Source of the DNA: an uncultured Verrucomicrobia subdivision 3 bacterium
Lineage (GTDB): Bacteria > Verrucomicrobiota > Verrucomicrobiae > Limisphaerales > UBA11358
Direction: 5' to 3'
NCBI GenBank assembly: GCA_903847285.1
Contig: CAINDH010000209.1
Coordinates: forward strand, 1 to 8,378
DNA length: 8,378 bases
The notes beneath the pieces were generated by a model that was given only the letters and a program-made list of their open reading frames with translations, did no database searches and was not told where the DNA came from. The translations under genes were made by a program, and so were the position numbers. Positions 1 through 6,202 of the stretch are shown piece after piece (position 1 is the first letter of the stretch; every line of letters begins with the position of its first letter).

Positions 1-169
1 GCTGGAGCTCCAGCTTCTTGGCCGTCCACTGCACTGCGTCCGACGAAATCCAGCCGAACTGTTCCTGAATGGCATGCAGCACCATCAGCGACGCGGCGCG
101 CTTCACCGGATAGTGCGTGATCAACTCATTCACTTCCGCTTCCAGTTCTGGTGTAGCTTGAAAACTCAT
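1..169 (-). CDS. nuoE: NADH-quinone oxidoreductase subunit E, N-terminal part (cut by window edge)
   Basis: Only the first 56 residues are in the window, read leftward from an ATG at 169. They begin MSFQATPELEAEVNEL and continue with ITHYPVKRAASLMVLHAIQE, then FGWIS. The pattern of a helical start, a 'YP.KR.A.L..LH..QE..GW.S' stretch and then a helix is typical of the NuoE/24-kDa family. NuoE carries the 2Fe-2S cluster N1a in the NADH-oxidising module of complex I; its cluster cysteines lie beyond the left edge and cannot be checked. The start codon overlaps the nuoD stop in an ATGA (166-169), implying translational coupling, and a GGGAG lies about 10 nt upstream of the start. The position after nuoD fits the standard nuo order. 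The identification is fairly secure despite the truncation. Confidence -1.
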   Translation of the reverse strand, partial: MSFQATPELEAEVNELITHYPVKRAASLMVLHAIQEQFGWISSDAVQWTAKKLELQ

Positions 170-1437
170 CGGTCAGATTCTCCCATCACGAAATCCAGCG
201 AGCCCAAAATCACGGGCACATCGCTGATCATGCAGCCCGGCATCAGTTCGCCGAGGATGCTCAAATTGATGAATGACGGGGCGCGGATTTTCAGGCGATA
301 CGGTGTGCCGCCGCCTTTGCTGTTGATGTAAAAACCAAGCTCGCCCTTCGGATTTTCGTGGCCGAAATAAACTTCGCCGGGCGGACAGTTCACGCCTTCC
401 GTCACGAGCATGAACTGATGGATCAATTCCTCCATGCTCGACAAAACTTTCTGCTTCGAGGGCAACGTGATTTTTCCATCCGCCACGTTGACCGGTTCCT
501 TGGATTTATTTTCCGCACCGCCGGGAATCTTGTTACAGCACTGTTCCAAAATCCGCATGCTCTGCTTCATCTCTTCCATGCGGACGAGATAGCGGTCGTA
601 ACAATCGCCAACGCTGCCCAGGGCAACATCGAAATCCAAATCTTTGTAACAGAGATAAGGCTGGTTCTTGCGCAAGTCCCAGTTCACGCCGGAGCCGCGC
701 AAATTCGGACCACTCAAGCCGTAATCAATTGCCATCTCTTTTGAGACGACGCCGAGGTCGCGCAGGCGATCCACCCAGATGCGGTTGCGTGTGAGCAACG
801 TGTTCGCCTCGTCAAGCGCTACGGCAAATTCTTTCAGGAAAACGCGAATCATGTCCACCCAGTTGGGCGGCACATCACGCATCAAACCGCCGATGCGCGT
901 GTAGCTGTTCGTCAAACGCGCGCCGCTGGCGGCTTCGGCGATGTTGTAAATTTTTTCGCGTTCCGTGAACGTGAGCAAGAAAACGGTGACCGCGCCAGTG
1001 TCCATCGCGAACGCGCCAAGACCCAGCAAGTGGGAGGAAATACGCGCCAACTCTGCGCACATCACGCGGATGTATTGGCAGCGCGGGGGCAGCTTGTCGT
1101 GGATGCCGAGAAGTTTTTCAACGGCAAGCGCGTAGGCGACATTGTTCGCGAGCGGCGCGAGATAATCCAGACGATCCGTGTAAGGGATGAACTGGGTGTA
1201 GGTCATGTTCTCGGCGATTTTTTCGTCGCCGCGATGCAAATAACCGACATCGGGATCAGCCTTGGTGATGATCTCGCCATCCAGTTCCAACACGATGCGC
1301 AAGACGCCGTGCGTGGCTGGATGTGACGGCCCCATGTTGAGCACCATCTTCTCGCCGTGAAGGTCCGCAGCATCCTCGACCGCCTGCGCAGCGCGCGCGG
1401 CAGAATCAAGGATTGAAATGTCTTGGGCGGTGGCCAT
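166..1437 (-). CDS. nuoD: NADH-quinone oxidoreductase subunit D (49-kDa subunit)
   Basis: Full-length NuoD of 423 aa, close to the usual 400-430. It is a cytoplasmic peripheral-arm subunit of complex I and, with NuoB, forms the quinone-reduction site. Visible family marks are MGPSHPATHGVLR (35-47), VGYLHRGDEK (64-73), the YTDRLDYL segment (86-93) and the C-terminal ILGSLDFVMGESDR. By alignment from memory with Thermus Nqo4, H43 and Y92 correspond to the quinone-headgroup ligands His38 and Tyr87; both are present, so the enzyme should be active. About 30 residues precede the conserved core, so a slightly later start cannot be excluded, but the ATG at 1437 sits 5 nt after the nuoC stop and fits the operon. 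No strong Shine-Dalgarno is seen. The gene ends in an ATGA overlap with nuoE. Confidence -1.
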   Translation of the reverse strand: MATAQDISILDSAARAAQAVEDAADLHGEKMVLNMGPSHPATHGVLRIVLELDGEIITKADPDVGYLHRGDEKIAENMTYTQFIPYTDRLDYLAPLANNVAYALAVEKLLGIHDKLPPRCQYIRVMCAELARISSHLLGLGAFAMDTGAVTVFLLTFTEREKIYNIAEAASGARLTNSYTRIGGLMRDVPPNWVDMIRVFLKEFAVALDEANTLLTRNRIWVDRLRDLGVVSKEMAIDYGLSGPNLRGSGVNWDLRKNQPYLCYKDLDFDVALGSVGDCYDRYLVRMEEMKQSMRILEQCCNKIPGGAENKSKEPVNVADGKITLPSKQKVLSSMEELIHQFMLVTEGVNCPPGEVYFGHENPKGELGFYINSKGGGTPYRLKIRAPSFINLSILGELMPGCMISDVPVILGSLDFVMGESDR

Positions 1438-1442
1438 GAAAA

Positions 1443-2066
1443 TTATTTTAGCTTCCCATTAACAAGCCGTTTGTCGCTGATCGCCTTTTCGGCACCTTCC
1501 GGAACGCGCACGCGCGGCTCACGCGCAATCGAGTCATCGGCACTGGGCAGGGTGACGAAAGGCCCGCCCTCCATCGGCGTGACTTTGGTGAACGCGACGC
1601 CCGGCACATCCGTCGGCTTGCCGGCGAGCGGGAAATCTTTCCGCAGCGGATGATACGGATACCCTTCCCACATCAAAATCCGGCGCAAATCAGGATGACC
1701 GCTGAAGCGGATGCCCATCAGGTCGTAAATTTCGCGCTCATGCCAGTTGGCCGTGCGCCAGACCGGCAGAATGCTCGGCAGCTCGGATTTCTCCTCGCTC
1801 ACGTCCGTTTTGAGTCGGATTTCAATCCCGTTAACGGTAGCGCGCAGGTGATACACCACCGTCCAGCGCGGATCGTTGCCGTAATTGTCTACGCTGCAAA
1901 TGTCCACGAGGTAATCAAAGCCGATGCTTTTGGCGAAACGGCAGACATCAAAAATCTTTTCGGCGTCCGCAATTTTCAGGGTGATTTCGCCGCGAAACTC
2001 CGTCGGTTCGGCGATGAGGTCACCGAACTTGGCCTTGATTTTATTGGCGGATTCGAGAGCGGACAC
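1443..2066 (-). CDS. nuoC: NADH-quinone oxidoreductase subunit C (30-kDa subunit), GTG start
   Basis: NuoC of 207 aa, a separate protein and not the NuoCD fusion found in enterobacteria. It is a structural peripheral-arm subunit that packs against NuoD and NuoB near the quinone site. The family signature is intact: HEREIYDLMGIRF (109-121) followed by SGHPDLRRIL (122-131) and EGYPYHPLRKDFPL (134-147). The tail of about 60 residues after this (PTDVPG to the end) is typical of the longer bacterial forms and looks poorly conserved. The start is GTG at 2066, supported by an AGGA about 9 nt upstream and by the position only 2 nt after the nuoB stop. No in-frame ATG lies nearby to compete with it. 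No frameshift or missing motif is seen. Confidence -1.
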   Translation of the reverse strand: MSALESANKIKAKFGDLIAEPTEFRGEITLKIADAEKIFDVCRFAKSIGFDYLVDICSVDNYGNDPRWTVVYHLRATVNGIEIRLKTDVSEEKSELPSILPVWRTANWHEREIYDLMGIRFSGHPDLRRILMWEGYPYHPLRKDFPLAGKPTDVPGVAFTKVTPMEGGPFVTLPSADDSIAREPRVRVPEGAEKAISDKRLVNGKLK

Positions 2067-2068
2067 TT

Positions 2069-2599
2069 TTATTTTTCCTGAAGGTTCAAAAGCTTGGCCG
2101 CAACCGTGCCTTGCAAGATGGGTTGCTTGCCGATTTTTTCCTGAATTTTCATGAGCGCGTCCAGAAAGGCTTCAGGACGGGGCGGGCAACCGGAAATGTA
2201 AACATCCACCGGGACGATTTGATCCACACCCTGCAACGTCGCGTAGCTGCGATACATGCCACCGCTGGACGCGCACGCGCCCATCGCGATGACCCACTTG
2301 GGTTCGGGCATCTGGTCGTAAATGCGCTTGAGAAAGCCGGCGGATTTATAAGTGACCGTGCCGGCGACGACCATGCAGTCCGCCTGACGCGGCGAAAAGC
2401 GCATGACTTCGGAACCGAAGCGGGAAATATCGAAGCGGCTCGCGCCGACGGCCATCAATTCAATCGCGCAGCAGGCGAGGCCCATGGGCATCGGCCAGAC
2501 GGAATTTTTGCGGAACCACGCGAGCGCGGCGTCAACGGTCGTGAGGACGACATCGCCTTCGATCTTCGAGTTGTAGCCGATTTCGGTTTGGGTCTGCAT
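2069..2599 (-). CDS. nuoB: NADH-quinone oxidoreductase subunit B (20-kDa, cluster N2)
   Basis: NuoB, 176 aa from the ATG at 2599, holds the terminal 4Fe-4S cluster N2 that passes electrons to quinone. All four expected cysteines are present: the tandem pair in [10 protein letters not shown] (C43, C44), GACASSGGM (C109) and SGCPPRPEA (C138). Their spacings of 65 and 29 residues equal those of E. coli NuoB (C64 to C129 to C158). The reading frame extends 6 nt further to a TTG at 2605. The ATG is preferred as the commoner initiator, but no clear Shine-Dalgarno decides between them. It is the first visible gene of the nuo operon; nuoA, its usual upstream neighbour, is absent and the next 468 bp hold no gene. 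A Crp/Fnr-type palindrome lies upstream. Function is certain; only the start is open. Confidence -1.
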   Translation of the reverse strand: MQTQTEIGYNSKIEGDVVLTTVDAALAWFRKNSVWPMPMGLACCAIELMAVGASRFDISRFGSEVMRFSPRQADCMVVAGTVTYKSAGFLKRIYDQMPEPKWVIAMGACASSGGMYRSYATLQGVDQIVPVDVYISGCPPRPEAFLDALMKIQEKIGKQPILQGTVAAKLLNLQEK

Positions 2600-2634
2600 G
2601 GACAAATATCAGGCGCGGGAAAATGCGCAGCCAG

Positions 2635-2663
2635 AGCCTAGCTTTCGGTAAAAAACGTCGCAA
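2635..2663 (-). promoter_or_regulatory. Weak candidate promoter for the nuo operon
   Basis: On the minus strand, TTGCGA (2658-2663) and TAGGCT (2635-2640) are separated by 17 bp. They match the sigma-70 hexamers at only 4/6 and 3/6 positions. The Crp-like site ends 7 bp upstream of the -35, giving an activator centre near -51, not the classic -41.5 or -61.5. A TTTAAT at 2665-2670 is an alternative -10; it would place the palindrome over the promoter and point to repression. Confidence -1.
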
Positions 2664-2670
2664 GATTAAA

Positions 2671-2688
2671 TTGTGATTTTTTTCACAA
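2671..2688. promoter_or_regulatory. Putative Crp/Fnr-family operator upstream of nuoB
   Basis: A perfect 6+6 palindrome, TTGTGA-N6-TCACAA with an all-T spacer, is centred at about 2679.5, roughly 80 bp upstream of the nuoB ATG. The core TGTGA-N6-TCACA is exactly the E. coli CRP consensus spacing; the Fnr consensus (TTGAT-N4-ATCAA) fits less well. Control of complex I by such a regulator would make sense, but which regulator binds, and whether it activates or represses, cannot be told. A chance AT-rich palindrome is possible. Confidence -1.
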
Positions 2689-2759
2689 GCGAGACGGTTA
2701 AGGGTTTTATTGTCCGGGTGAAAGCCAAGCGACGGTGAAGGCCGATGGGCGGGAGCACA

Positions 2760-2769
2760 GGGGGGGGGG
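2760..2769. repeat. Homopolymer run of ten G
   Basis: Ten consecutive G on the plus strand (the last base of one sequence line plus nine of the next). It lies about 160 bp upstream of nuoB in non-coding DNA. Such runs are prone to slippage and to sequencing error; no gene is fused to it, so a phase-variation role is not indicated. Confidence -1.
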
Positions 2770-2771
2770 TT

Positions 2772-2798
2772 AACCGCGAACCACGCGAAATACGCGAA
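2772..2798. repeat. Three 9-bp tandem units ending in CGCGAA
   Basis: Consecutive units AACCGCGAA, CCACGCGAA and ATACGCGAA share the last six bases and have a strict 9-bp period. The first unit is part of the TTAACCGCGA word found again 70 bp to the right. It is non-coding, with no evident function; it resembles short intergenic repeat phrases of this kind of genome, from memory. Confidence -1.
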
Positions 2799-2917
2799 CA
2801 AATTTTTCGCCATACAGTGCGCGCCGGACGGGGCATGACTTAACCGCGAGGTCCGTGCGGTCGGCAACCCACGGGCGACGAATGGTGTCATCCGCGATCA
2901 TGCAGCCAACCCAAACA

Positions 2918-3057
2918 GCCGATTTGAGCCGGCTCGAAATAAACGACCGAGAGGAATTGGAGCGGACTCACGTCCGCTGCTACGGATAAAGACCGGTCGG
3001 GCAAAGCTGCCGCTTTGCCGTGCGAAAGGGGAAGGCGTCGCGGCAGCGACGCCCTAC
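2918..3057. repeat. Dispersed hairpin-rich repeat, left copy
   Basis: This copy aligns without gaps to 8247-8378 at an offset of 5329. Positions 2955-3049 (95 bp) are identical to the right copy; a 28-bp left block (2918-2945) has one mismatch; the bases between are variable. It contains a near-palindrome TTTGAGCC/GGCTCGAA (2924-2938) and a 7-bp stem with TCAC loop (2961-2978). It also holds GACCGGTC (2991-2998), an 8-bp stem with TGCC loop (3000-3019) and an 8-bp stem with GGCA loop (3034-3053). It starts 20 nt after the stop of the 153-aa gene in the transcribed direction, so it may end or protect that transcript, although no U-tract follows the stems. No coding sequence is present. The right boundary is approximate because copy 2 is cut by the window end. 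Confidence -1.
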
Positions 3058-3073
3058 CACGCGAAAGAATCGA

Positions 3074-3535
3074 CTATGGATTCTTCAGCCGGAAGAAGAG
3101 ATTGCCCGCCGGGTTGGTGAGGTTCAGGTAATTGGTGCCGTTGCTCAACGTCGGGCTGCTACTCGCGGCCCAACTGGCGATGGGCGTGGTGAGATTTCCG
3201 TTCTGCACGAGATTCCAGCCGCTCACGTTCTGCCAATAGACCGTCACCACGTTTCCGTTGTGGCTGATGTAGAGCGTGGGTGCGCCGGGTGTTTGCACGA
3301 CGTTGATGAGGGCCCAGTAGCCGCCGGTCACAGAATAATTTCCGCCGCTCATCGCGCCGCTCGCATCGTGTTGGCCGATGGTGCCGCTGACGGTGTAAGT
3401 GCCGCCGGTGCTGATGCCGCCGCCGCCGGCGACCTTATACCAGTCCACGGAGTAGCTTTGCCCCTGCACGCGTAGGCAGAAGACAGAATGAAGAATGCAG
3501 ATACAAAACACAGTAAGTTTGAGGAAGATTTTCAT
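3074..3535 (-). CDS. Small secreted beta-rich protein of unknown function
   Basis: A 153-aa protein with a signal peptide: MKIFLK, a hydrophobic stretch to about residue 20, then LRVQG|QSYSV with likely cleavage near residue 25. The cysteine at 20 is not in a lipobox. The mature part opens SVDWYKVAGGGGISTGGTYTV and continues SGTIGQHDASGAMSGGNYSVTGGYW (49-74), a Gly/Ser/Thr-rich region with two echoing 'GG.Y(T/S)V(S/T)G' segments. A linker QTPGAP (81-86) follows, then a beta-sandwich-like C-terminal part (87-153) ending GNLFFRLKNP. I recall similar proteins in Verrucomicrobiota, without a known function. It is the last gene of the three-gene secreted cluster, 37 bp after the 863-aa gene. The start ATG at 3535 is the only one preceding the signal sequence. 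No membrane anchor or catalytic motif is visible; a minor surface component or partner is inference only. Confidence -1.
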   Translation of the reverse strand: MKIFLKLTVFCICILHSVFCLRVQGQSYSVDWYKVAGGGGISTGGTYTVSGTIGQHDASGAMSGGNYSVTGGYWALINVVQTPGAPTLYISHNGNVVTVYWQNVSGWNLVQNGNLTTPIASWAASSSPTLSNGTNYLNLTNPAGNLFFRLKNP

Positions 3536-3572
3536 GGTTTTATTTTCAGATTTCCTGCTTCCGATTTGCCAA

Positions 3573-6164
3573 TTATTGGTTGTAGGTTGAAATCAAATTG
3601 CCGGACCAGTAATTGTCGCCGGCGTAACGCGAGAGGGTGACTTGGGTGAGATGGCTGCCCGAGGCGTAGGTGATGCCAAAGGTGCATTCAAAGTGAACCA
3701 CGTTCAGTGCACTGGCATAAATCTGCACCGTGCCGGCCACGGCGGGATTGGCCAGGTTGGTATAAAAATTTCGCTGCACACCACTGCTGTCCATGCCCAT
3801 GCAGGCGATGGTGACGTTGCCCGGCAACGCGGGGTATTGGATTTGAAAGCCGCCAATCGTGCCATCGCGCACCAAAGTAAGATTGGTGAAATTGCCAGAG
3901 GTGCGGGAAATCGCCACGACGGTATTGGAAACGATCGAAGTGGAATTGATGCGCCGGATGAGAAGTCCCGCTGGGTTGGGCGCTTCGGCAGTTCCGGTTT
4001 CCGAACCGGAGCGCAACAGGCCGGCGACTTGCGCGTTGCCGCTGATGTTAAAATTCGCCGCCTGCGGGCTGCCGGTTTGGTTTTGGATGTAACTGGCCGA
4101 GCCATTCGCCGGGGCGAAGGACGCGGAGGAAAGGCCGTTCAACGTGGCCGCGTTCACATTGATTAGCGTCGCGCCGTTGTTGCCGGAAAGAATTTGTTGG
4201 CCATCAATGGTCACGCCCGCGCCACCCGTCATAAATTGCACGCCGCCCGTCGCGCGCACAAGAAATTGATTCGTGCTGGTGGAGCCAAACGCGTTGGTGC
4301 TTGAACTGTCCGCCCAGACAAACGTGCCGTCGTTGGTGGCCTGCGCGTAGGAGCCAGCGGCGAAACTATAATTGCCACCGGCGGTATTTTTGAATCCACC
4401 GGGAATGACGGCACCGATTGAGTTGGTCTGAATAGTATTTGCGTTGCCGCCGCCAATCGTTGCTTGGCCGGAAAGATCGCCGATGTGATTGCCGTAACCG
4501 CCGGCAATAGTGGAGCCAAAAGCAGAATTTGGAGCGGCAATGGAATAACCAATCGTGTTGCCGTAACCACCGCTGATGGTGGAAGCCGTAGCGTTTGTGC
4601 CGATGACATTATTCTGACCGCCGCCAATGACGGAAATCCAGTTATTGCTTTGGATGGTGTTGATGAAGCCGCCGCCAATTACACCGTCCAAGGCGCCCGC
4701 TTGTAAAAGGTTCTGATAGCCGCCGCCAATGACGGACTGGTAAGCACCCGCCAAAATGGAATTGTAGATGCCGCCGCCGATGAAAGAACGAAACGCGCCG
4801 TTCGTGTTCCGGTTGCCGCCGGCGATGGTCGATTCAAACGAATTCGCCTGAACCAGGTTGAACACCCCGCCGCTGATAGTCGCATAGGTGGCATTGGTTT
4901 GAATCGTGTTGTTCTGTCCGCCGCCAATCACGGCATCGAAAGCCGAAATCGTATTCAACGCGCCGCCGAGAATTGCAGAATCGTTCACGCTCGGTCCGAT
5001 ATGATTGCCGGAACCTGCGCCGATGAAGTCCCCAAATGAATTGGAATAAACGAGGTTGCCCAAATTGGGATAGCCGCCGCCCGCAATCACGTTGCCGCCG
5101 GACGAAGCGTCCACCGTATTCCAAGTCGTTCCGCCAATCAAACTGCTGACCCCCGCGCCGCGCGGATCCGCCTGCAAGGTCAGCGCGCCATTAAAGGCAC
5201 CCACGCGGAATTGCATGGTGTCGTAATTTTGATTCGTCGGATTATTAGCAACATAAGCAATCTGTCCCGGCGTGTTGTTCAACGCGTTGTTGAAATTAAC
5301 TGCGCCCAAAAAGTAAGACGGCAAATTGGTCATCTGGTTTTGCAACACGATCACCGATCCAAAATAGGCGTTCGTCGAAATGAAACGGCCCACCGCAAAA
5401 GCGCCCAACACATCCACCGGATAAATTGGCGCGGGGTTGCCGAAACCCACCGGCTGCGAAAAATTATTCTGCGCAGTGAACGTCTGGTTGGAATTCAGGA
5501 ATGCCACATTCGCCGGCATCTGTGCGGCCGTGAGCCCGTAAAGGCCGCTGCCGTTGCCGAGGAACTGGCCGGTGAAAATGCCGCCGGTGAACGCGCTGCC
5601 GTAAAACTGGCCGGTGAAGGTGCCGTTGAAATTATCAGCGCCGTTGTTGAAGTTCACCGGGCCGCTGTAAGTGCCGGAAAGATTTGCGGAAGGAACCGCC
5701 CCGCTCAACTGGCTCGCGGGCAAACTACCCGTCACCTTGGTCGCCGACAAGGTGCCGAGCAGATTACTCGCACTGTTCGCCGTGATGGCATAAGGCGTGG
5801 GCGTAAGCGGTTGGCGCGGTGCCAGCGTGGTGAAGTTGGCCGCGCCATTCGTCCGCACCGCCATTTCCAGCCAGCGATCCGGCCCAGTGAAAACGCCCGC
5901 ACCAAAATCCAGCGTGACGGTGAACAGGCCGTTGCTCACCGCGACTGCCGCATTCGTCACGGGGCCAGCGATTAGATTGCCCGGCAAGCCATTCGTGTCG
6001 TAGGCCGTGAATTGAAAATCAAATGTTCCGACCGCCAACCCGCTGCCGCTGTTCAAGCGGCCTTGGTAGGTGAAGGCCGTGCCTTGAGCGGAAGCAGTTG
6101 ATAATCCGCAGTTGATCGTTGAGAGCAGTAACGCGAGCGCGCCGAATCTAAAAAAGGTTTTCAT
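3573..6164 (-). CDS. Large secreted repeat protein, paralogue of the S74 fibre protein but without S74
   Basis: An 863-aa protein with a signal peptide (cleavage likely ASA|QG, 26/27). The order is: QGTAFTYQGRLN module (27-129, ending TPTPYAIT); a short-period region with repeating LSG/TG steps (about 135-210); a unique segment (about 210-355); degenerate repeats of about 17 residues of the type S(T/V)IGGG..N.I...N (about 379-587); a FAAG...FVWAD...NQFLVRATGG block (601-640); and a C-terminal beta-rich module (about 720-863, ending NYWSGNLISTYNQ). Modules 1, 4 and 5 match the 639-aa neighbour, but the C-terminus is unrelated and has no SDR..K motif, so it should not self-cleave like S74 proteins. 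The repeats resemble head repeats of trimeric adhesins such as UspA1/YadA, from memory; there is no outer-membrane barrel anchor. It lies between the 639-aa and 153-aa genes with spacers of 38 and 37 bp. Function unknown; a surface fibre or coat protein is inference. Confidence -1.
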   Translation of the reverse strand: MKTFFRFGALALLLSTINCGLSTASAQGTAFTYQGRLNSGSGLAVGTFDFQFTAYDTNGLPGNLIAGPVTNAAVAVSNGLFTVTLDFGAGVFTGPDRWLEMAVRTNGAANFTTLAPRQPLTPTPYAITANSASNLLGTLSATKVTGSLPASQLSGAVPSANLSGTYSGPVNFNNGADNFNGTFTGQFYGSAFTGGIFTGQFLGNGSGLYGLTAAQMPANVAFLNSNQTFTAQNNFSQPVGFGNPAPIYPVDVLGAFAVGRFISTNAYFGSVIVLQNQMTNLPSYFLGAVNFNNALNNTPGQIAYVANNPTNQNYDTMQFRVGAFNGALTLQADPRGAGVSSLIGGTTWNTVDASSGGNVIAGGGYPNLGNLVYSNSFGDFIGAGSGNHIGPSVNDSAILGGALNTISAFDAVIGGGQNNTIQTNATYATISGGVFNLVQANSFESTIAGGNRNTNGAFRSFIGGGIYNSILAGAYQSVIGGGYQNLLQAGALDGVIGGGFINTIQSNNWISVIGGGQNNVIGTNATASTISGGYGNTIGYSIAAPNSAFGSTIAGGYGNHIGDLSGQATIGGGNANTIQTNSIGAVIPGGFKNTAGGNYSFAAGSYAQATNDGTFVWADSSSTNAFGSTSTNQFLVRATGGVQFMTGGAGVTIDGQQILSGNNGATLINVNAATLNGLSSASFAPANGSASYIQNQTGSPQAANFNISGNAQVAGLLRSGSETGTAEAPNPAGLLIRRINSTSIVSNTVVAISRTSGNFTNLTLVRDGTIGGFQIQYPALPGNVTIACMGMDSSGVQRNFYTNLANPAVAGTVQIYASALNVVHFECTFGITYASGSHLTQVTLSRYAGDNYWSGNLISTYNQ
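4353..5030 (-). repeat. Degenerate repeat array in the 863-aa protein gene
   Basis: About a dozen units at residues 379-604, recognised by the recurring (V/T)I(G/S/A)GG..N core. Six of the units between 428 and 527 are consecutive; five are exactly 17 residues and one is 15 (445-459). Others are 15 to 23 residues. Sequences between cores vary widely (for example SFIGGGIYNSILAGAYQ against SVIGGGQNNVIGTNATA), so this array is older or under more diversification than the 51-bp array of its neighbour. Confidence -1.
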
Positions 6165-6202
6165 AGTTTGGTTTTCAGGTTTCAGATCTCACGTTTCCGA
6201 TT

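Larger units (their letters stand above)
2606..2917. other. Gene-free region upstream of nuoB
   Basis: No convincing coding sequence is seen on either strand; a minus-strand reading frame running into nuoB here is proline/arginine-rich, matches nothing recognised and lacks the three membrane helices of NuoA. The stretch holds the Crp/Fnr-like palindrome (2671-2688), a G10 tract (2760-2769), three 9-bp tandem units (2772-2798) and two copies of the 10-mer TTAACCGCGA exactly 70 bp apart (2770-2779 and 2840-2849). The dispersed hairpin repeat begins just to the right. This is the only place for the nuo promoter if nuoB is the first gene. Confidence -1.

Noticed and set aside
1..14. 14-bp perfect palindrome GCTGGAGCTCCAGC
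   Set aside because: It is coding sequence of nuoE (KLELQ region), with no sign of a regulatory role.
2532..2891. Minus-strand open frame of 119 codons upstream of and overlapping nuoB
   Set aside because: Its composition is arginine/proline-rich, it runs into the nuoB start in another frame, has no membrane helices as NuoA would, and crosses the G10 tract and Crp-like site.
3000..3053. Intrinsic terminator for the secreted cluster
   Set aside because: Stems are GC-rich but neither is followed by a U-tract on the minus-strand transcript, so only a repeat is annotated.
5211..5975. Long plus-strand open frame of 254 codons
   Set aside because: It lies wholly opposite the 863-aa gene, is rich in Arg/His/Ala as antisense frames of GC-rich genes are, and shows no family motif.
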